From Methylococcaceae bacterium UBA7658 (lineage in GTDB: Bacteria > Pseudomonadota > Gammaproteobacteria > Methylococcales > Methylomonadaceae): a stretch of 18,114 bases of DNA. The notes below the pieces were generated by a model, which was given only the letters and a program-made list of their open reading frames with translations, was not told where the DNA came from and did not search any database. Shown here piece after piece: positions 1-8,558 of the stretch. The first letter of the stretch is position 1, and each line of letters opens with the position of its first letter. The stretch spans positions 15,289 through 33,402 of the forward strand of contig DLHW01000006.1 of assembly GCA_002483425.1 (NCBI GenBank), written 5' to 3'. A program made the translations under genes and the position numbers.

Positions 1-1313
1 TAGATTCGCAACTCACTACAAAAGACACCGTTACTTTCCAAGGCGATATTTATCACAGCAATATTCATCAATCTTCAATCTTCCAACAAACCGCGCCGCC
101 TTTCATACTCACTCAAAACGATAAAACCCGCGCATACGGCGGCAATGTTCTGGGCCGTGTACAACACACTTTTTCCCCGACTTCTAACTATACGCTGCAG
201 TTTTATTACGATAACTATACCAGGGACGAAGCTGCGCTTTACGAGAGCCGCGACACGCTAGACTTGGATTTTCAACACCGTTTTTCATGGCTAGACTGGA
301 ATGATATAGTTTGGGGCATGAACTATCGTTTCGGATATGACAAATTAAAGGGGAGAAGGATATTAAACGGAACCTTACCCTACAGACTCAATCCGGAGAG
401 TGTCAACGATCAAGTATTCAGCGGGTTTATTCAGGATGAAACCACGCTCATAGACGACGAACTATGGCTTACGATCGGCACAAAATTCGAGCACAACGAT
501 TACAGCGGTTTTGAAGGCCAGCCCTCGGCGAGAATAATGTGGGCGCCGCACGCTCAGCATCGCTTATGGGCCGGTGTTTCAAGAGCGGTGCGAACGCCCT
601 CCCGCGCCGAACAAGGACTAACGGCCTTAACCGGCGTTATCCCGCCGCAAGCATTGCCTGTACCGCCGTTCAGCACTCCGCCGATAGGGGTCTATGTCAA
701 CGAAAATCCTGATTTTAAATCGGAAGAAGTCATCAGTTACGAAGCCGGTTATAGAGCATCTTTTGCAAAATCGGTGTCTTTGGATTTGACCGGCTTTTAT
801 AATGATTATCGCGATTTGCGTACCGGTCAAAGGGGCGTACCCGGCCCGGCAGATCCGTTCGCGATTCCTGTCATTTTTACTAATGCGCTCAAAGCAAAAT
901 CCTACGGCATTGAAATAGCCACCGTCTGGCAAATGCTGAATTGGTGGCGCTGGGATATCAACTACAGTTGGTTGAACACGCAATTAGAAGATAAAGACAT
1001 TACGTCGTCCATCAGTCCCGAACAACGGGTCTCTATAAGAGGCGCTTTGTCGCCCTGGCAGACAATCGATATGGATTTTTGGTTTCGTTATGTCGATGCC
1101 AATATTGCAATCACGGAATTCGGCAAACAAAGAATTAAACCTTATGTTACGCTCGATCTGCGCGTCGCTTGGCGGCCTCTGCACAATCTCGAACTCGCCT
1201 TAGTCGGCCAAAACTTGCTAGCACAGAACCATCTGGAATACTTGAATGAAAATCAAACCTTACCGACGGCTATCGATAGAGGCATGTACGGCAAAATAAG
1301 CTGGGGCTTTTGA
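1..1313 (+). CDS. TonB-dependent outer-membrane receptor, C-terminal part (5' truncated)
   Basis: The frame is open from base 3 without a stop, so the gene begins before the window and the internal ATG/TTG codons are not its true start. About 436 residues are visible. They show the alternating aromatic/polar strands of an outer-membrane beta barrel, with recognisable TonB-receptor blocks: 'GVSRAVRTPSRAEQG' (the barrel segment where many family members have S-x-x-x-R-x-P), 'ENPDFKSEEVISYEAGYR' (the typical N-P-x-L-x-x-E-x-x-x-x-Y-E-x-G-Y block), and the terminal 'GMYGKISWGF' ending in phenylalanine, the usual barrel assembly signal. The TonB box and plug domain are outside the window. Such receptors import siderophores, cobalamin or other bulky ligands; the substrate cannot be told from this part. 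The next gene starts 3 nt downstream, and the operon continues into periplasmic and inner-membrane sensor genes, so a sensing or signal-transducing role is possible. Confidence 0.88.
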   Translation, partial: DSQLTTKDTVTFQGDIYHSNIHQSSIFQQTAPPFILTQNDKTRAYGGNVLGRVQHTFSPTSNYTLQFYYDNYTRDEAALYESRDTLDLDFQHRFSWLDWNDIVWGMNYRFGYDKLKGRRILNGTLPYRLNPESVNDQVFSGFIQDETTLIDDELWLTIGTKFEHNDYSGFEGQPSARIMWAPHAQHRLWAGVSRAVRTPSRAEQGLTALTGVIPPQALPVPPFSTPPIGVYVNENPDFKSEEVISYEAGYRASFAKSVSLDLTGFYNDYRDLRTGQRGVPGPADPFAIPVIFTNALKAKSYGIEIATVWQMLNWWRWDINYSWLNTQLEDKDITSSISPEQRVSIRGALSPWQTIDMDFWFRYVDANIAITEFGKQRIKPYVTLDLRVAWRPLHNLELALVGQNLLAQNHLEYLNENQTLPTAIDRGMYGKISWGF

Positions 1314-1316
1314 GCT

Positions 1317-1862
1317 TTGAAAAAAAGCTCAAAAACACTGCTTTCTTTACTTTTCAGCGTAAGCTTGCTTTGGAGCAGCCAAATCGTTTTGCGCGCCGAG
1401 TCGATGGAAGAAGAAGCCGTGTTAGCCGCCTTAGGCTTAAATATTGTAAGATTCACGGCATGGCCGCAAGAAACTCAAACATTAATGGGTAAATCTATTA
1501 ATTTTTGCATTGTGGGGGATAACGTTGCGCAACAATCCTTTGCTAGCATCGACAATAAACCGGTCGGAAACCGGTTATTGCATCTTGTAAATCTGACTCG
1601 ATTAAGAAATCTCGAGCAATGTCATATATTATTTATCAGCGAGCTAAAACAGAATATATTACTGCAACTATTAGATGAGATTAAAAAGCGTCCCTTGCTA
1701 ACTATCGGTAAAGGAAAAGAATTCACGTTAAACGGAGGCATGATCGGTTTGGAAAATGTGGACGGTAAAATTAGAATGCACATTAATTTAACGACTGTCC
1801 GCGAATCCAAGTTAAGCATCAGCGCGCGTCTTTTAAAACTAGCAATCGTCACCGGTAATTAG
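1317..1862 (+). CDS. YfiR-family (DUF4154) periplasmic protein
   Basis: A 181-residue protein starting at a TTG codon 3 nt after the receptor's stop; no clear Shine-Dalgarno is visible, so translational coupling is likely. Residues 1-27 form a signal peptide (KK, then a leucine-rich core, then 'VLRAES'). The mature part matches the DUF4154 pattern: an early 'LGLNIVRFTAWP' helix (often Y-x-x-x-F-x-x-W-P), 'INFCIVGDN' in the middle and 'QCHILFIS' after it, then 'GGMIGLENVDGKIRMHIN' near the C-terminus (family: G-G-x-I-x-F-x-x-x-x-x-K-x-x-F-x-I-N). Only two cysteines are present (C64 and C102); the second disulfide known in Pseudomonas YfiR is absent. In Pseudomonas, YfiR binds the periplasmic CHASE8 domain of YfiN. 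Here the partner is probably the CHASE8-like kinase encoded 1 nt downstream. Family assignment is firm, the partner is inferred. Confidence 0.85.
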   Translation: MKKSSKTLLSLLFSVSLLWSSQIVLRAESMEEEAVLAALGLNIVRFTAWPQETQTLMGKSINFCIVGDNVAQQSFASIDNKPVGNRLLHLVNLTRLRNLEQCHILFISELKQNILLQLLDEIKKRPLLTIGKGKEFTLNGGMIGLENVDGKIRMHINLTTVRESKLSISARLLKLAIVTGN

Positions 1863-1863
1863 T

Positions 1864-4815
1864 ATGCAGTTTAAATGGTTCCAAAACGCATCGATCCGAA
1901 TTAAACTCATTTCTATAATGATTTTAACAGCGATTTTGGCGTTATTGATGGCAACCACCGGCGTCGTAATCAACGAACTATACACCAAAAAAAGCGACAC
2001 CAAAAACCAGCTCATTTTGCTTGCCGATATCATCGCCTGGAACAGCTCCGCTTCATTAACGTTTAACGATAATCAAACCGCCCAGGAAATACTCAACGGC
2101 GTCAAAAAACAGCCGAGCATTGTGTATGCTTATCTTTACGACAAATCCGGTCAAGAATTTGCCGCGTATATTTCCAGCCATAAGCAATCAACCAACTGGA
2201 CGGGAAATGTAGTCAAACAACTTATAACAGTGCCTAAAAACCCTAAAAAATCGCTTAGCTGGTTTCAAGAACAACAAAGCAGCTTACTCGCGTGGTACCG
2301 TAATTTATTCGATTTGGATGTCTTAGAACCAGCTCAACCTGCATTTAAGCAAGTTATTATTTACGATGATCAGAATGTTTTACATCTGCTTAAACCGGTT
2401 CTGCTGGATGGCGAATTACAGGGCGTTTTACATTTAGCCGATAACCAAAGCGCCTTAAATGCGTTTTTAAACCGCTTTTATTTCATCATCAGTCTAATTT
2501 TTATTGTGTCGGTTTTTTTTATTTTCTTTATTTCGGCAAAATTACAGCAAGTCTTTCTAGCTCCTTTACAAGAGCTTATGGAAGCTATGCGCGCGGTAAC
2601 ACAAGATAAAAATTTCAATCGTAAGATCGTTAACGTAGGATCCGACGAATTCGGCGAAATGGCGTCCGTTTATAACTCTATGCTATCGGAAATTCAGGTA
2701 CGGGACGACCGGCTGCAACAGCACAGAAGCAAATTAGAGCAGGAAGTCGAAGAACGCACTGCTGAACTCCGGAAAGCTAAAGACAACGCCGAAGCGGCAA
2801 ATGCCGCGAAATCGCAATTTTTAGCTAACATGAGTCACGAAATCCGCACGCCCATGAACGGGGTTCTGGGCATGGCCGAAATACTTCTCGGCACGAACCT
2901 TTCGCAAAAACAGCGCCGTTTTGTGGAAACAGTACATAAATCAGGCGAAACATTGCTTTCAATCATCAACGACATTCTTGATTTTTCAAAAATTGAAGCG
3001 GGCCGCTTTGAGATGGAGTTTCTCGACTTTAATCTTCACAAAACCGTTGAAGATACCATCGAGTTATTTGCCGAACCCGCTTACGCCAAAGGCCTGGAAT
3101 TTGCGTTACATATTGCTCCCGATGTGCCTGAGGGGGTAAACGGCGATCCAACCCGAATTCGTCAGGTGCTAGGTAATTTGATTGGAAACGCCGTTAAATT
3201 CACGGGTAAAGGCGAAATTGTGGTAAACGTCAACCTGGATCATTCGAATGAAATAGGCAACCCGGACAACAATCGGACGTTTCCGGGTAGAATCCAGTTT
3301 TCGGTAAGCGATACCGGCATCGGCATAAACGATGAAGCTATCCCCTTATTATTCAAAGCTTTTTCGCAAGCAGACGGCTCTACTACCCGCAAATACGGCG
3401 GCACCGGACTCGGTTTGGCCATTTCGAAGCAATTAGTAGAATTAATGGGCGGTGAAATTAAAGTGAATACCCGCGTTGGGCAGGGTACTATTTTTTCATT
3501 TAGTTTACCGTTACAGCCCGTGCTTCTCGAAGAAAAGCAGAACCTCTCCGAAAGCTCAACTTTAACGGGGTTGCGTTTATTAATTGTCGAAGACAACCAA
3601 ACCAACCGTGAAATATTGCAGGACTATACCTTATCGTGGGGAATGTCGGTGGACGCCGTACCCGGAGCCTTAGCCGCATTAGAGTTATTAAGAGCTCCGC
3701 CTGATGATGCCCGTTATGATTTAATTATCATAGATATGAAAATGCCAGGGATGAATGGCTTAGAATTGGGGCATCGGATTAAAGCCGATCCGGAACTCGC
3801 TCAAATTCCATTGATCATGGTGACTTCGACGCAATTCAGCGGCGAAGCCGGCGAAGCGAAAAAAACCGGTTTTTCTGCGTATTTAATAAAACCCATACGG
3901 AAATCCGATCTGCTGCAATGTATTTCAGGTGCATTATCGCACAATAACGGCTCATCCGAATCCGGTATGAAATCGCTAACTTTAGCGGTTAATCCTTTAA
4001 CGCCCTTAAAAGCGCATATCCTTCTAGCCGAAGATAACCCGGTGAATCAAGAAGTCGCGGAATATATGCTAGAAGGCTTCGGATGCCGGGTAGATTGCGT
4101 AACCACCGGACTTGAAGTCCTCCATGCCGTTACGGAACATCAATACGATCTCGTCTTAATGGATTGCATGATGCCGGAAATGGATGGTTACACAACCACG
4201 GCGGAAATACGGAAACGTCAACATGCCGGCGCTTTGCCCTACTTTCCAATTATCGCCTTAACCGCAAACGCTATCGAAGGCGACCGGGAAAAATGTCTCA
4301 TCGCCGGTATGGACGATTACCTCGCAAAACCGTTCAAAAGCGAATCTCTTCTCCGTGTTATCAAATCGTGGCTAACTCTAGACCCCGCAGAAACAGTCAC
4401 AAGCGATCCGGTTATCGAGGCTAAACCGTCTACCGGCGCCGATTCGTTTGGCGCCCTTCCTATACTCGAAACCATCCGTTCTATTAACCCCACGGGAGGC
4501 CCTAAATTTGAATGTAAAATTATCGAACTTTATCTTAAAAATGCCCAATCTCTTCTTGAAAAAATGGATTTGGCTTGGTCTACCGGGGATCTCGATATTA
4601 TCCGGATGATGTCTCATACTTTAAAATCAAGCAGTAAACAAATTGGCGCTCATAAGCTTTCAGAATTATGTTTAGAGGTTGAAACAGCGGCGCGTAATCT
4701 GACATACGACACATCCGGTCAAGCTTTAAACATGATAACAAATGAATACGAAACGATACGGTTAGCGTTAGAAAACTATTTAAAAACACTAGATCGAGCG
4801 GTTTTAACCTTTTAA
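1864..4815 (+). CDS. Hybrid sensor histidine kinase: CHASE8-like, HAMP, HisKA, HATPase, REC, REC, HPt
   Basis: A 983-residue inner-membrane phosphorelay kinase of BarA-like layout. Domains in order: membrane helix about 12-36; a periplasmic region about 40-203 whose start ('LLADIIAWNSSASLTFND', then 'QPSIVYAYLYDKSGQEFAAY') resembles CHASE8 of YfiN; second helix about 205-226; HAMP to about 280; coiled coil; HisKA with 'MSHEIRTP' (phosphoacceptor H325); HATPase with the N box near 436-447, 'DTGIGI' at 483-488 and 'GGTGLGL' at 512-518; receiver 1 with D624; receiver 2 with D767; HPt with 'MSHTLKSSS' (H918). All key phosphorelay residues are present in both receivers and the HPt, so it looks fully active. 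It starts 1 nt after the YfiR-like gene and stops 10 nt before a REC-GGDEF-EAL gene whose receiver is the likely end of the relay. The ligand is unknown. Confidence 0.93.
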   Translation: MQFKWFQNASIRIKLISIMILTAILALLMATTGVVINELYTKKSDTKNQLILLADIIAWNSSASLTFNDNQTAQEILNGVKKQPSIVYAYLYDKSGQEFAAYISSHKQSTNWTGNVVKQLITVPKNPKKSLSWFQEQQSSLLAWYRNLFDLDVLEPAQPAFKQVIIYDDQNVLHLLKPVLLDGELQGVLHLADNQSALNAFLNRFYFIISLIFIVSVFFIFFISAKLQQVFLAPLQELMEAMRAVTQDKNFNRKIVNVGSDEFGEMASVYNSMLSEIQVRDDRLQQHRSKLEQEVEERTAELRKAKDNAEAANAAKSQFLANMSHEIRTPMNGVLGMAEILLGTNLSQKQRRFVETVHKSGETLLSIINDILDFSKIEAGRFEMEFLDFNLHKTVEDTIELFAEPAYAKGLEFALHIAPDVPEGVNGDPTRIRQVLGNLIGNAVKFTGKGEIVVNVNLDHSNEIGNPDNNRTFPGRIQFSVSDTGIGINDEAIPLLFKAFSQADGSTTRKYGGTGLGLAISKQLVELMGGEIKVNTRVGQGTIFSFSLPLQPVLLEEKQNLSESSTLTGLRLLIVEDNQTNREILQDYTLSWGMSVDAVPGALAALELLRAPPDDARYDLIIIDMKMPGMNGLELGHRIKADPELAQIPLIMVTSTQFSGEAGEAKKTGFSAYLIKPIRKSDLLQCISGALSHNNGSSESGMKSLTLAVNPLTPLKAHILLAEDNPVNQEVAEYMLEGFGCRVDCVTTGLEVLHAVTEHQYDLVLMDCMMPEMDGYTTTAEIRKRQHAGALPYFPIIALTANAIEGDREKCLIAGMDDYLAKPFKSESLLRVIKSWLTLDPAETVTSDPVIEAKPSTGADSFGALPILETIRSINPTGGPKFECKIIELYLKNAQSLLEKMDLAWSTGDLDIIRMMSHTLKSSSKQIGAHKLSELCLEVETAARNLTYDTSGQALNMITNEYETIRLALENYLKTLDRAVLTF

Positions 4816-4825
4816 ATCTTATCTC

Positions 4826-6598
4826 ATGGCAAATAAACCGCACATCCTGATTATAGATGACGACCCTGTGACCCGGCTGTTCGCTGCTCAAGCGCTCTCC
4901 CAAGCTGGATTAAGAACCACCGATGCAGAAAACGCCGAACTCGGCTTGGAATTATTTAAAAAGAACGGGGCTGACGCGGTATTGCTCGATGTCGTCATAC
5001 CCGACGGCATGGACGGTTTCGCCGCCTGTTTAGTGTTTAGAACCTTGCCGGGCGGTCAACATATCCCTATCATGATGATGACGGGATTAGACGATTTAGA
5101 CTCTATTAATAAGGCTTTTGATTCCGGTGCTACGGATTTCATCACTAAGCCGATAAATTTCCCGCTATTAGTTCACAGAGTCAGATATATGTTAAGAGCG
5201 GCGAATACCACTAAACGATTGCACGAAAGCGAACGTAGACTGCATCGTTTGGCGTATTTTGATAGCCTAACAGAACTTCCCAACCGTTTCTTTTTCCGGG
5301 AACATTTACAGCATTCGATCGCATTGACGCGTCGGAATAAACAAAAACTTGGTGTGCTTTTTTTAGACCTCGACGGCTTTAAGCGCATTAACGACACCTT
5401 AGGCCATCACTACGGCGACTTGGTGTTGCAGGAAACCGGCAACCGCTTACGCGATAGTCTTCGCGAAAGCGATCTCCTGATAAAAACCGATACGCCGGAC
5501 GATAACATTTCTCTCGCTCGACTAGGCGGCGATGAATTTACCGTACTTTTATCCGCGATTGAACGCAATGAAGACGCCGCTGTCGTTGCCGAACGTATCC
5601 GTTGCAACTTATCGCAAACCTTGACTTTCGATGATCATGAGTTGCATACCACCACGAGTATCGGCATAGCCATTTATCCGGACGATGGCGAATCGGCTGA
5701 AGAGTTACTAAAGCATGCCGACATTGCAATGTATCATTCCAAGCGCAGCGGCGGCAACCGGTACCGTTACTTTTCAAACTCCATGGCGCATTCGGCATTT
5801 CGCAGGCTAAATCTTGAAAATCAGTTGCGTAAAGCCCTTGAACGCCATGAATTACGAATTTTTTATCAGCCGTTGATTAATCTTTCGAATCATCGATTCA
5901 CCGGGCTAGAAGTGCTCTTGCGTTGGCACAATCCTGAATTTGGGGAAGTTTCTCCGCTTGAATTCATCCCATTGGCTGAAGAAACCGGTTTAATTATGGC
6001 TATCGGCGAATGGACTTTTAATGAGGTTTGCCGGCAAGCCGCCGTCTGGATTAATCAACGGTTAAACTTCGGCCGTTTGGCCATTAATATTTCCACCTAT
6101 CAGCTTTTACATAAAGAGTTCACAACAAAAGTCACTCAAACGCTGCACGCCAGCGGAATCGATCCAAATTTGATTGAACTGGAATTAACCGAAAGTGCGT
6201 TAATTACCGATGAACGCACTGTGTTGCAAGTACTGCAAGACTTAAAACAACTTGGAATTAAAATTGCGGTCGATGACTTTGGTATGGGCTATTCCAGTTT
6301 AAATCGCCTAAAAACTTTTCCGATTGACCGTCTCAAAATTGACCGGAGCTTCGTCGCCGACATCAAAGAAGATACCACTAATAATGCGATAGCCACGGCA
6401 ATTATTGCAATGGCGGCCAGTATGGACATGCAAGTAACCGCCAAAGGCGTGGAAACAGAAAAACAATTAAGGTTTCTAAGAGACAAGCAGTGTAATGAAG
6501 CGCAAGGTTATCTGCTCAGTGAACCATTGGCTTCTTCGCAGACGGAAGACTTGTTGAACAATCAAACCTCAATAGAGAAACTGCAAATGCAGTTATAA
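4826..6598 (+). CDS. REC-GGDEF-EAL response regulator (c-di-GMP turnover)
   Basis: A 590-residue cytoplasmic protein. The receiver domain (about 5-120) has the acidic pair 'IDDD', phosphoacceptor D55 and 'KPI'. The GGDEF domain (about 140-310) has an intact 'RLGGDEF' (G234-F238), so diguanylate cyclase activity is plausible; an RxxD sequence ('RESD') lies further upstream than usual because of an inserted loop. The EAL domain (about 325-575) keeps E362 ('EVLLRW'), N421, 'ELTE' (E453), the 'DDFGMGYSS' aspartates D483/D484, K504 and Q560. The usual 'A-E-G-V-E-T' motif reads 'AKGVET', with lysine at 540 where the family has a catalytically important glutamate. The phosphodiesterase half may therefore be weak or inactive. 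Together with the preceding hybrid kinase it probably forms a phosphorelay that sets c-di-GMP level. The stop lies 5 nt from the end of a convergent gene, with no terminator visible between them. Confidence 0.93.
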   Translation: MANKPHILIIDDDPVTRLFAAQALSQAGLRTTDAENAELGLELFKKNGADAVLLDVVIPDGMDGFAACLVFRTLPGGQHIPIMMMTGLDDLDSINKAFDSGATDFITKPINFPLLVHRVRYMLRAANTTKRLHESERRLHRLAYFDSLTELPNRFFFREHLQHSIALTRRNKQKLGVLFLDLDGFKRINDTLGHHYGDLVLQETGNRLRDSLRESDLLIKTDTPDDNISLARLGGDEFTVLLSAIERNEDAAVVAERIRCNLSQTLTFDDHELHTTTSIGIAIYPDDGESAEELLKHADIAMYHSKRSGGNRYRYFSNSMAHSAFRRLNLENQLRKALERHELRIFYQPLINLSNHRFTGLEVLLRWHNPEFGEVSPLEFIPLAEETGLIMAIGEWTFNEVCRQAAVWINQRLNFGRLAINISTYQLLHKEFTTKVTQTLHASGIDPNLIELELTESALITDERTVLQVLQDLKQLGIKIAVDDFGMGYSSLNRLKTFPIDRLKIDRSFVADIKEDTTNNAIATAIIAMAASMDMQVTAKGVETEKQLRFLRDKQCNEAQGYLLSEPLASSQTEDLLNNQTSIEKLQMQL

Positions 6599-6603
6599 AT
6601 ATT

Positions 6604-7689
6604 TCAACTCATCGCCACCGCTTTGCGTTTAGCTCCCCAGTTTCCGGGTTTAGCTTCGAAAACACCGGCACAGCTTACACCGCAAAATTGACAATGTCCG
6701 GCATCGTCCAGATTCCATTCGGAGAGTTCGTACCAGTCCCGGCCAATCAATAATTGCCCACAACCGTGGCAATAAGTGCTATCGGCGGCTTTATCGTGGA
6801 CATTCCCTACATAGGCGTAATGAACGCCGTTCTTTAAGGCGATTTGTCTGGCTTTTAATAACGATTGCAACGGCGTGTGCGGCTTATCGCGCATTTTCCA
6901 GTCGGGATGGAAAGCAGAAAAGTGCATGGGCACATCGGGACCTAAATTTTCAACGACCCACTGCGTCATTTCTTCCAGTTCTGTTTCGGAATCGTTTTCT
7001 CCAGGGATAATTAAAGTAGTCAATTCCAGCCACACCGGCGTTTCATGCTTAATATATTTTAGCGTTTCTAAAACTGCCTGGAGATGACTGCCGGTAATTT
7101 CATGATAAAAACGTTCGGTAAAGGCTTTTAAGTCGATATTGGCGGCATCCATCCAGCGATAAAACTCGGATCTGGGTTCAGGGCAAACATAACCTGCTGA
7201 AACAGCGACCGATTTCAAGCCATGATTCCGGCACACTTGCGCCGTATCGATTGCATATTCATGAAAAATAACCGGATCGTTATAGGTGTATGCTACGCTC
7301 TTACAGCCCTGATCGAGCGCCGCTCGGGCAATGGCCTCTGGCGAGGCCCGGCTCATCAAGGTATCCATCTCGCGCGATTTGCTGATATCCCAATTTTGGC
7401 AGAATTTGCAGGCTAAGTTACAACCCGCGGTGCCGAACGAAAATACCGGCGTACCCGGTAAAAAATGATTCAACGGTTTTTTTTCAATCGGATCGACGGC
7501 GAAACCGCTAGAACGCCCGTAGCTGGTCATAACGACTTGCCCATCCAGATTCTGTCTGACAAAACACAGACCGCGTTGACCATCACGCAACTTGCAATAT
7601 CTCGGGCACAGGTCGCATTGAATCCGGTTATTGTCCAAACGATGCCAATAGCGGGTTTTCACGGTATGATAAGTTATTAATTCTGACAT
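6604..7689 (-). CDS. amrS: AmmeMemoRadiSam system radical SAM enzyme
   Basis: A 361-residue radical SAM protein when started at the ATG at 7689. An in-frame TTG at 7728 would add 13 residues but has no ribosome binding site, while the ATG has a weak GGACAAGAGA just upstream. The N-terminus carries a cysteine cluster (C25, C28, C32, C42, 'CDLCPRYC'), followed by the radical SAM cluster motif C90-x3-C94-x2-C97 ('CNLACKFC'). The C-terminus has a zinc-ribbon-like set 'CHGCG' and 'CQFCG'. This layout, related to pyruvate formate-lyase activases, is typical of the enzyme that co-occurs with Memo and AMMECR1 proteins; both are encoded divergently only 89 nt away. The substrate of the system is not established. 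An activase or a peptide/protein modification role is a guess from family only. It converges with the c-di-GMP gene. Confidence 0.92.
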   Translation of the reverse strand: MSELITYHTVKTRYWHRLDNNRIQCDLCPRYCKLRDGQRGLCFVRQNLDGQVVMTSYGRSSGFAVDPIEKKPLNHFLPGTPVFSFGTAGCNLACKFCQNWDISKSREMDTLMSRASPEAIARAALDQGCKSVAYTYNDPVIFHEYAIDTAQVCRNHGLKSVAVSAGYVCPEPRSEFYRWMDAANIDLKAFTERFYHEITGSHLQAVLETLKYIKHETPVWLELTTLIIPGENDSETELEEMTQWVVENLGPDVPMHFSAFHPDWKMRDKPHTPLQSLLKARQIALKNGVHYAYVGNVHDKAADSTYCHGCGQLLIGRDWYELSEWNLDDAGHCQFCGVSCAGVFEAKPGNWGAKRKAVAMS

Positions 7690-7778
7690 TCTCTTGTCCG
7701 GAACTGTTTGAGCTATTAATTGCCGCAATTGGCGTAACTTTAAAGCAAATCAAACTACAACTTTAAGAAGGCCAACAA

Positions 7779-8558
7779 ATGATTAGACAACCCGCAGTTG
7801 CAGGCAGCTTTTATCCTGCGAATCCTATGCGTCTTCATCAAATGCTAGAGCAATATTTGGAAGAGGCCAAAACCGGCGCAAAAGTTCCCAAAGCCATCAT
7901 TGCGCCTCATGCCGGCTATATCTATTCCGGCCCAGTGGCTGCCAGCGCTTACGCCCGGCTTAGCCGCGCCAAAGATCTTATCACTCGTGTAGTCCTTATC
8001 GGACCGTCCCACCGGGTTGCTTTCCAAGGACTGGCCGTTAGCCGGTCAACTAGTTTTGCAACCCCTTTGGGTAATCTTCCTCTCGACCGGGACTCCATCG
8101 AATCGATTGTTCGACTCCCGTTCGTCGAGTATATCGAACAAGCCCACAGTTATGAACACAGCGTGGAAGTCCATTTACCTTTTTTACAGGAGACACTCGG
8201 TGCTTTTAAAATCGTGCCAATCGTCGCTGGCGATGCATCTCCCGAACAAGTATCGCAGGTACTCGAAATCTTATGGGGCGGAACGGAAACATTGATTATC
8301 ATCAGCTCCGATTTAAGTCATTATCACGATTACAATACCGCACAAAAACTCGACCGGTTAACCAGCGAACGTATTGAAAAACAACAATATGAATATATTA
8401 CGTCTGAATCGGCATGCGGGAAAACTGCCGTGAACGGTCTGCTAAAACTGGCTCGGGATCATTCTTTGCCCATTCAAACCATCGATTTACGTAATTCCGG
8501 CGATACCGCAGGGGATAAATCCAGGGTAGTAGGCTATGGCGCTTATGTTATTGAATGA
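7779..8558 (+). CDS. amrB: AmmeMemoRadiSam system protein B (Memo family)
   Basis: A 259-residue cytoplasmic protein of the Memo family, which is structurally related to class III (LigB-type) non-haem iron dioxygenases. The sequence begins 'MIRQPAVAGSFYPANP', the classic family start, and has the metal-site-like histidine segments 'APHAGYIYSGP' (about 43-53), 'HSYEHSVEVHLPFL' and 'SSDLSHYHDY', and a late cysteine/glycine segment 'SACGKTAVNGLL'. The ATG at 7779 has a good AAGAAGG ribosome site about 8 nt upstream. Its 3' end overlaps the AMMECR1 gene, so the two are translationally coupled, and the radical SAM partner is divergent. Human MEMO1 has been linked to redox signalling and iron binding; the bacterial role, with AmrA and AmrS, is unknown. 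Confidence 0.93.
   Translation: MIRQPAVAGSFYPANPMRLHQMLEQYLEEAKTGAKVPKAIIAPHAGYIYSGPVAASAYARLSRAKDLITRVVLIGPSHRVAFQGLAVSRSTSFATPLGNLPLDRDSIESIVRLPFVEYIEQAHSYEHSVEVHLPFLQETLGAFKIVPIVAGDASPEQVSQVLEILWGGTETLIIISSDLSHYHDYNTAQKLDRLTSERIEKQQYEYITSESACGKTAVNGLLKLARDHSLPIQTIDLRNSGDTAGDKSRVVGYGAYVIE

Noticed and set aside
264..1313. A complete 349-residue protein starting at 264
   Set aside because: The same frame is open back to base 3 with receptor-like sequence, and the codon at 264 is TTG in the middle of a barrel; it is the end of a larger gene.
6599..6603. Terminator between the c-di-GMP gene and amrS
   Set aside because: Only 5 nt separate the convergent stops and I see no GC-rich stem with a T tract nearby.
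7690..7728. TTG start at 7728 for the radical SAM gene
   Set aside because: No ribosome site precedes it, and the family similarity begins after the ATG at 7689.
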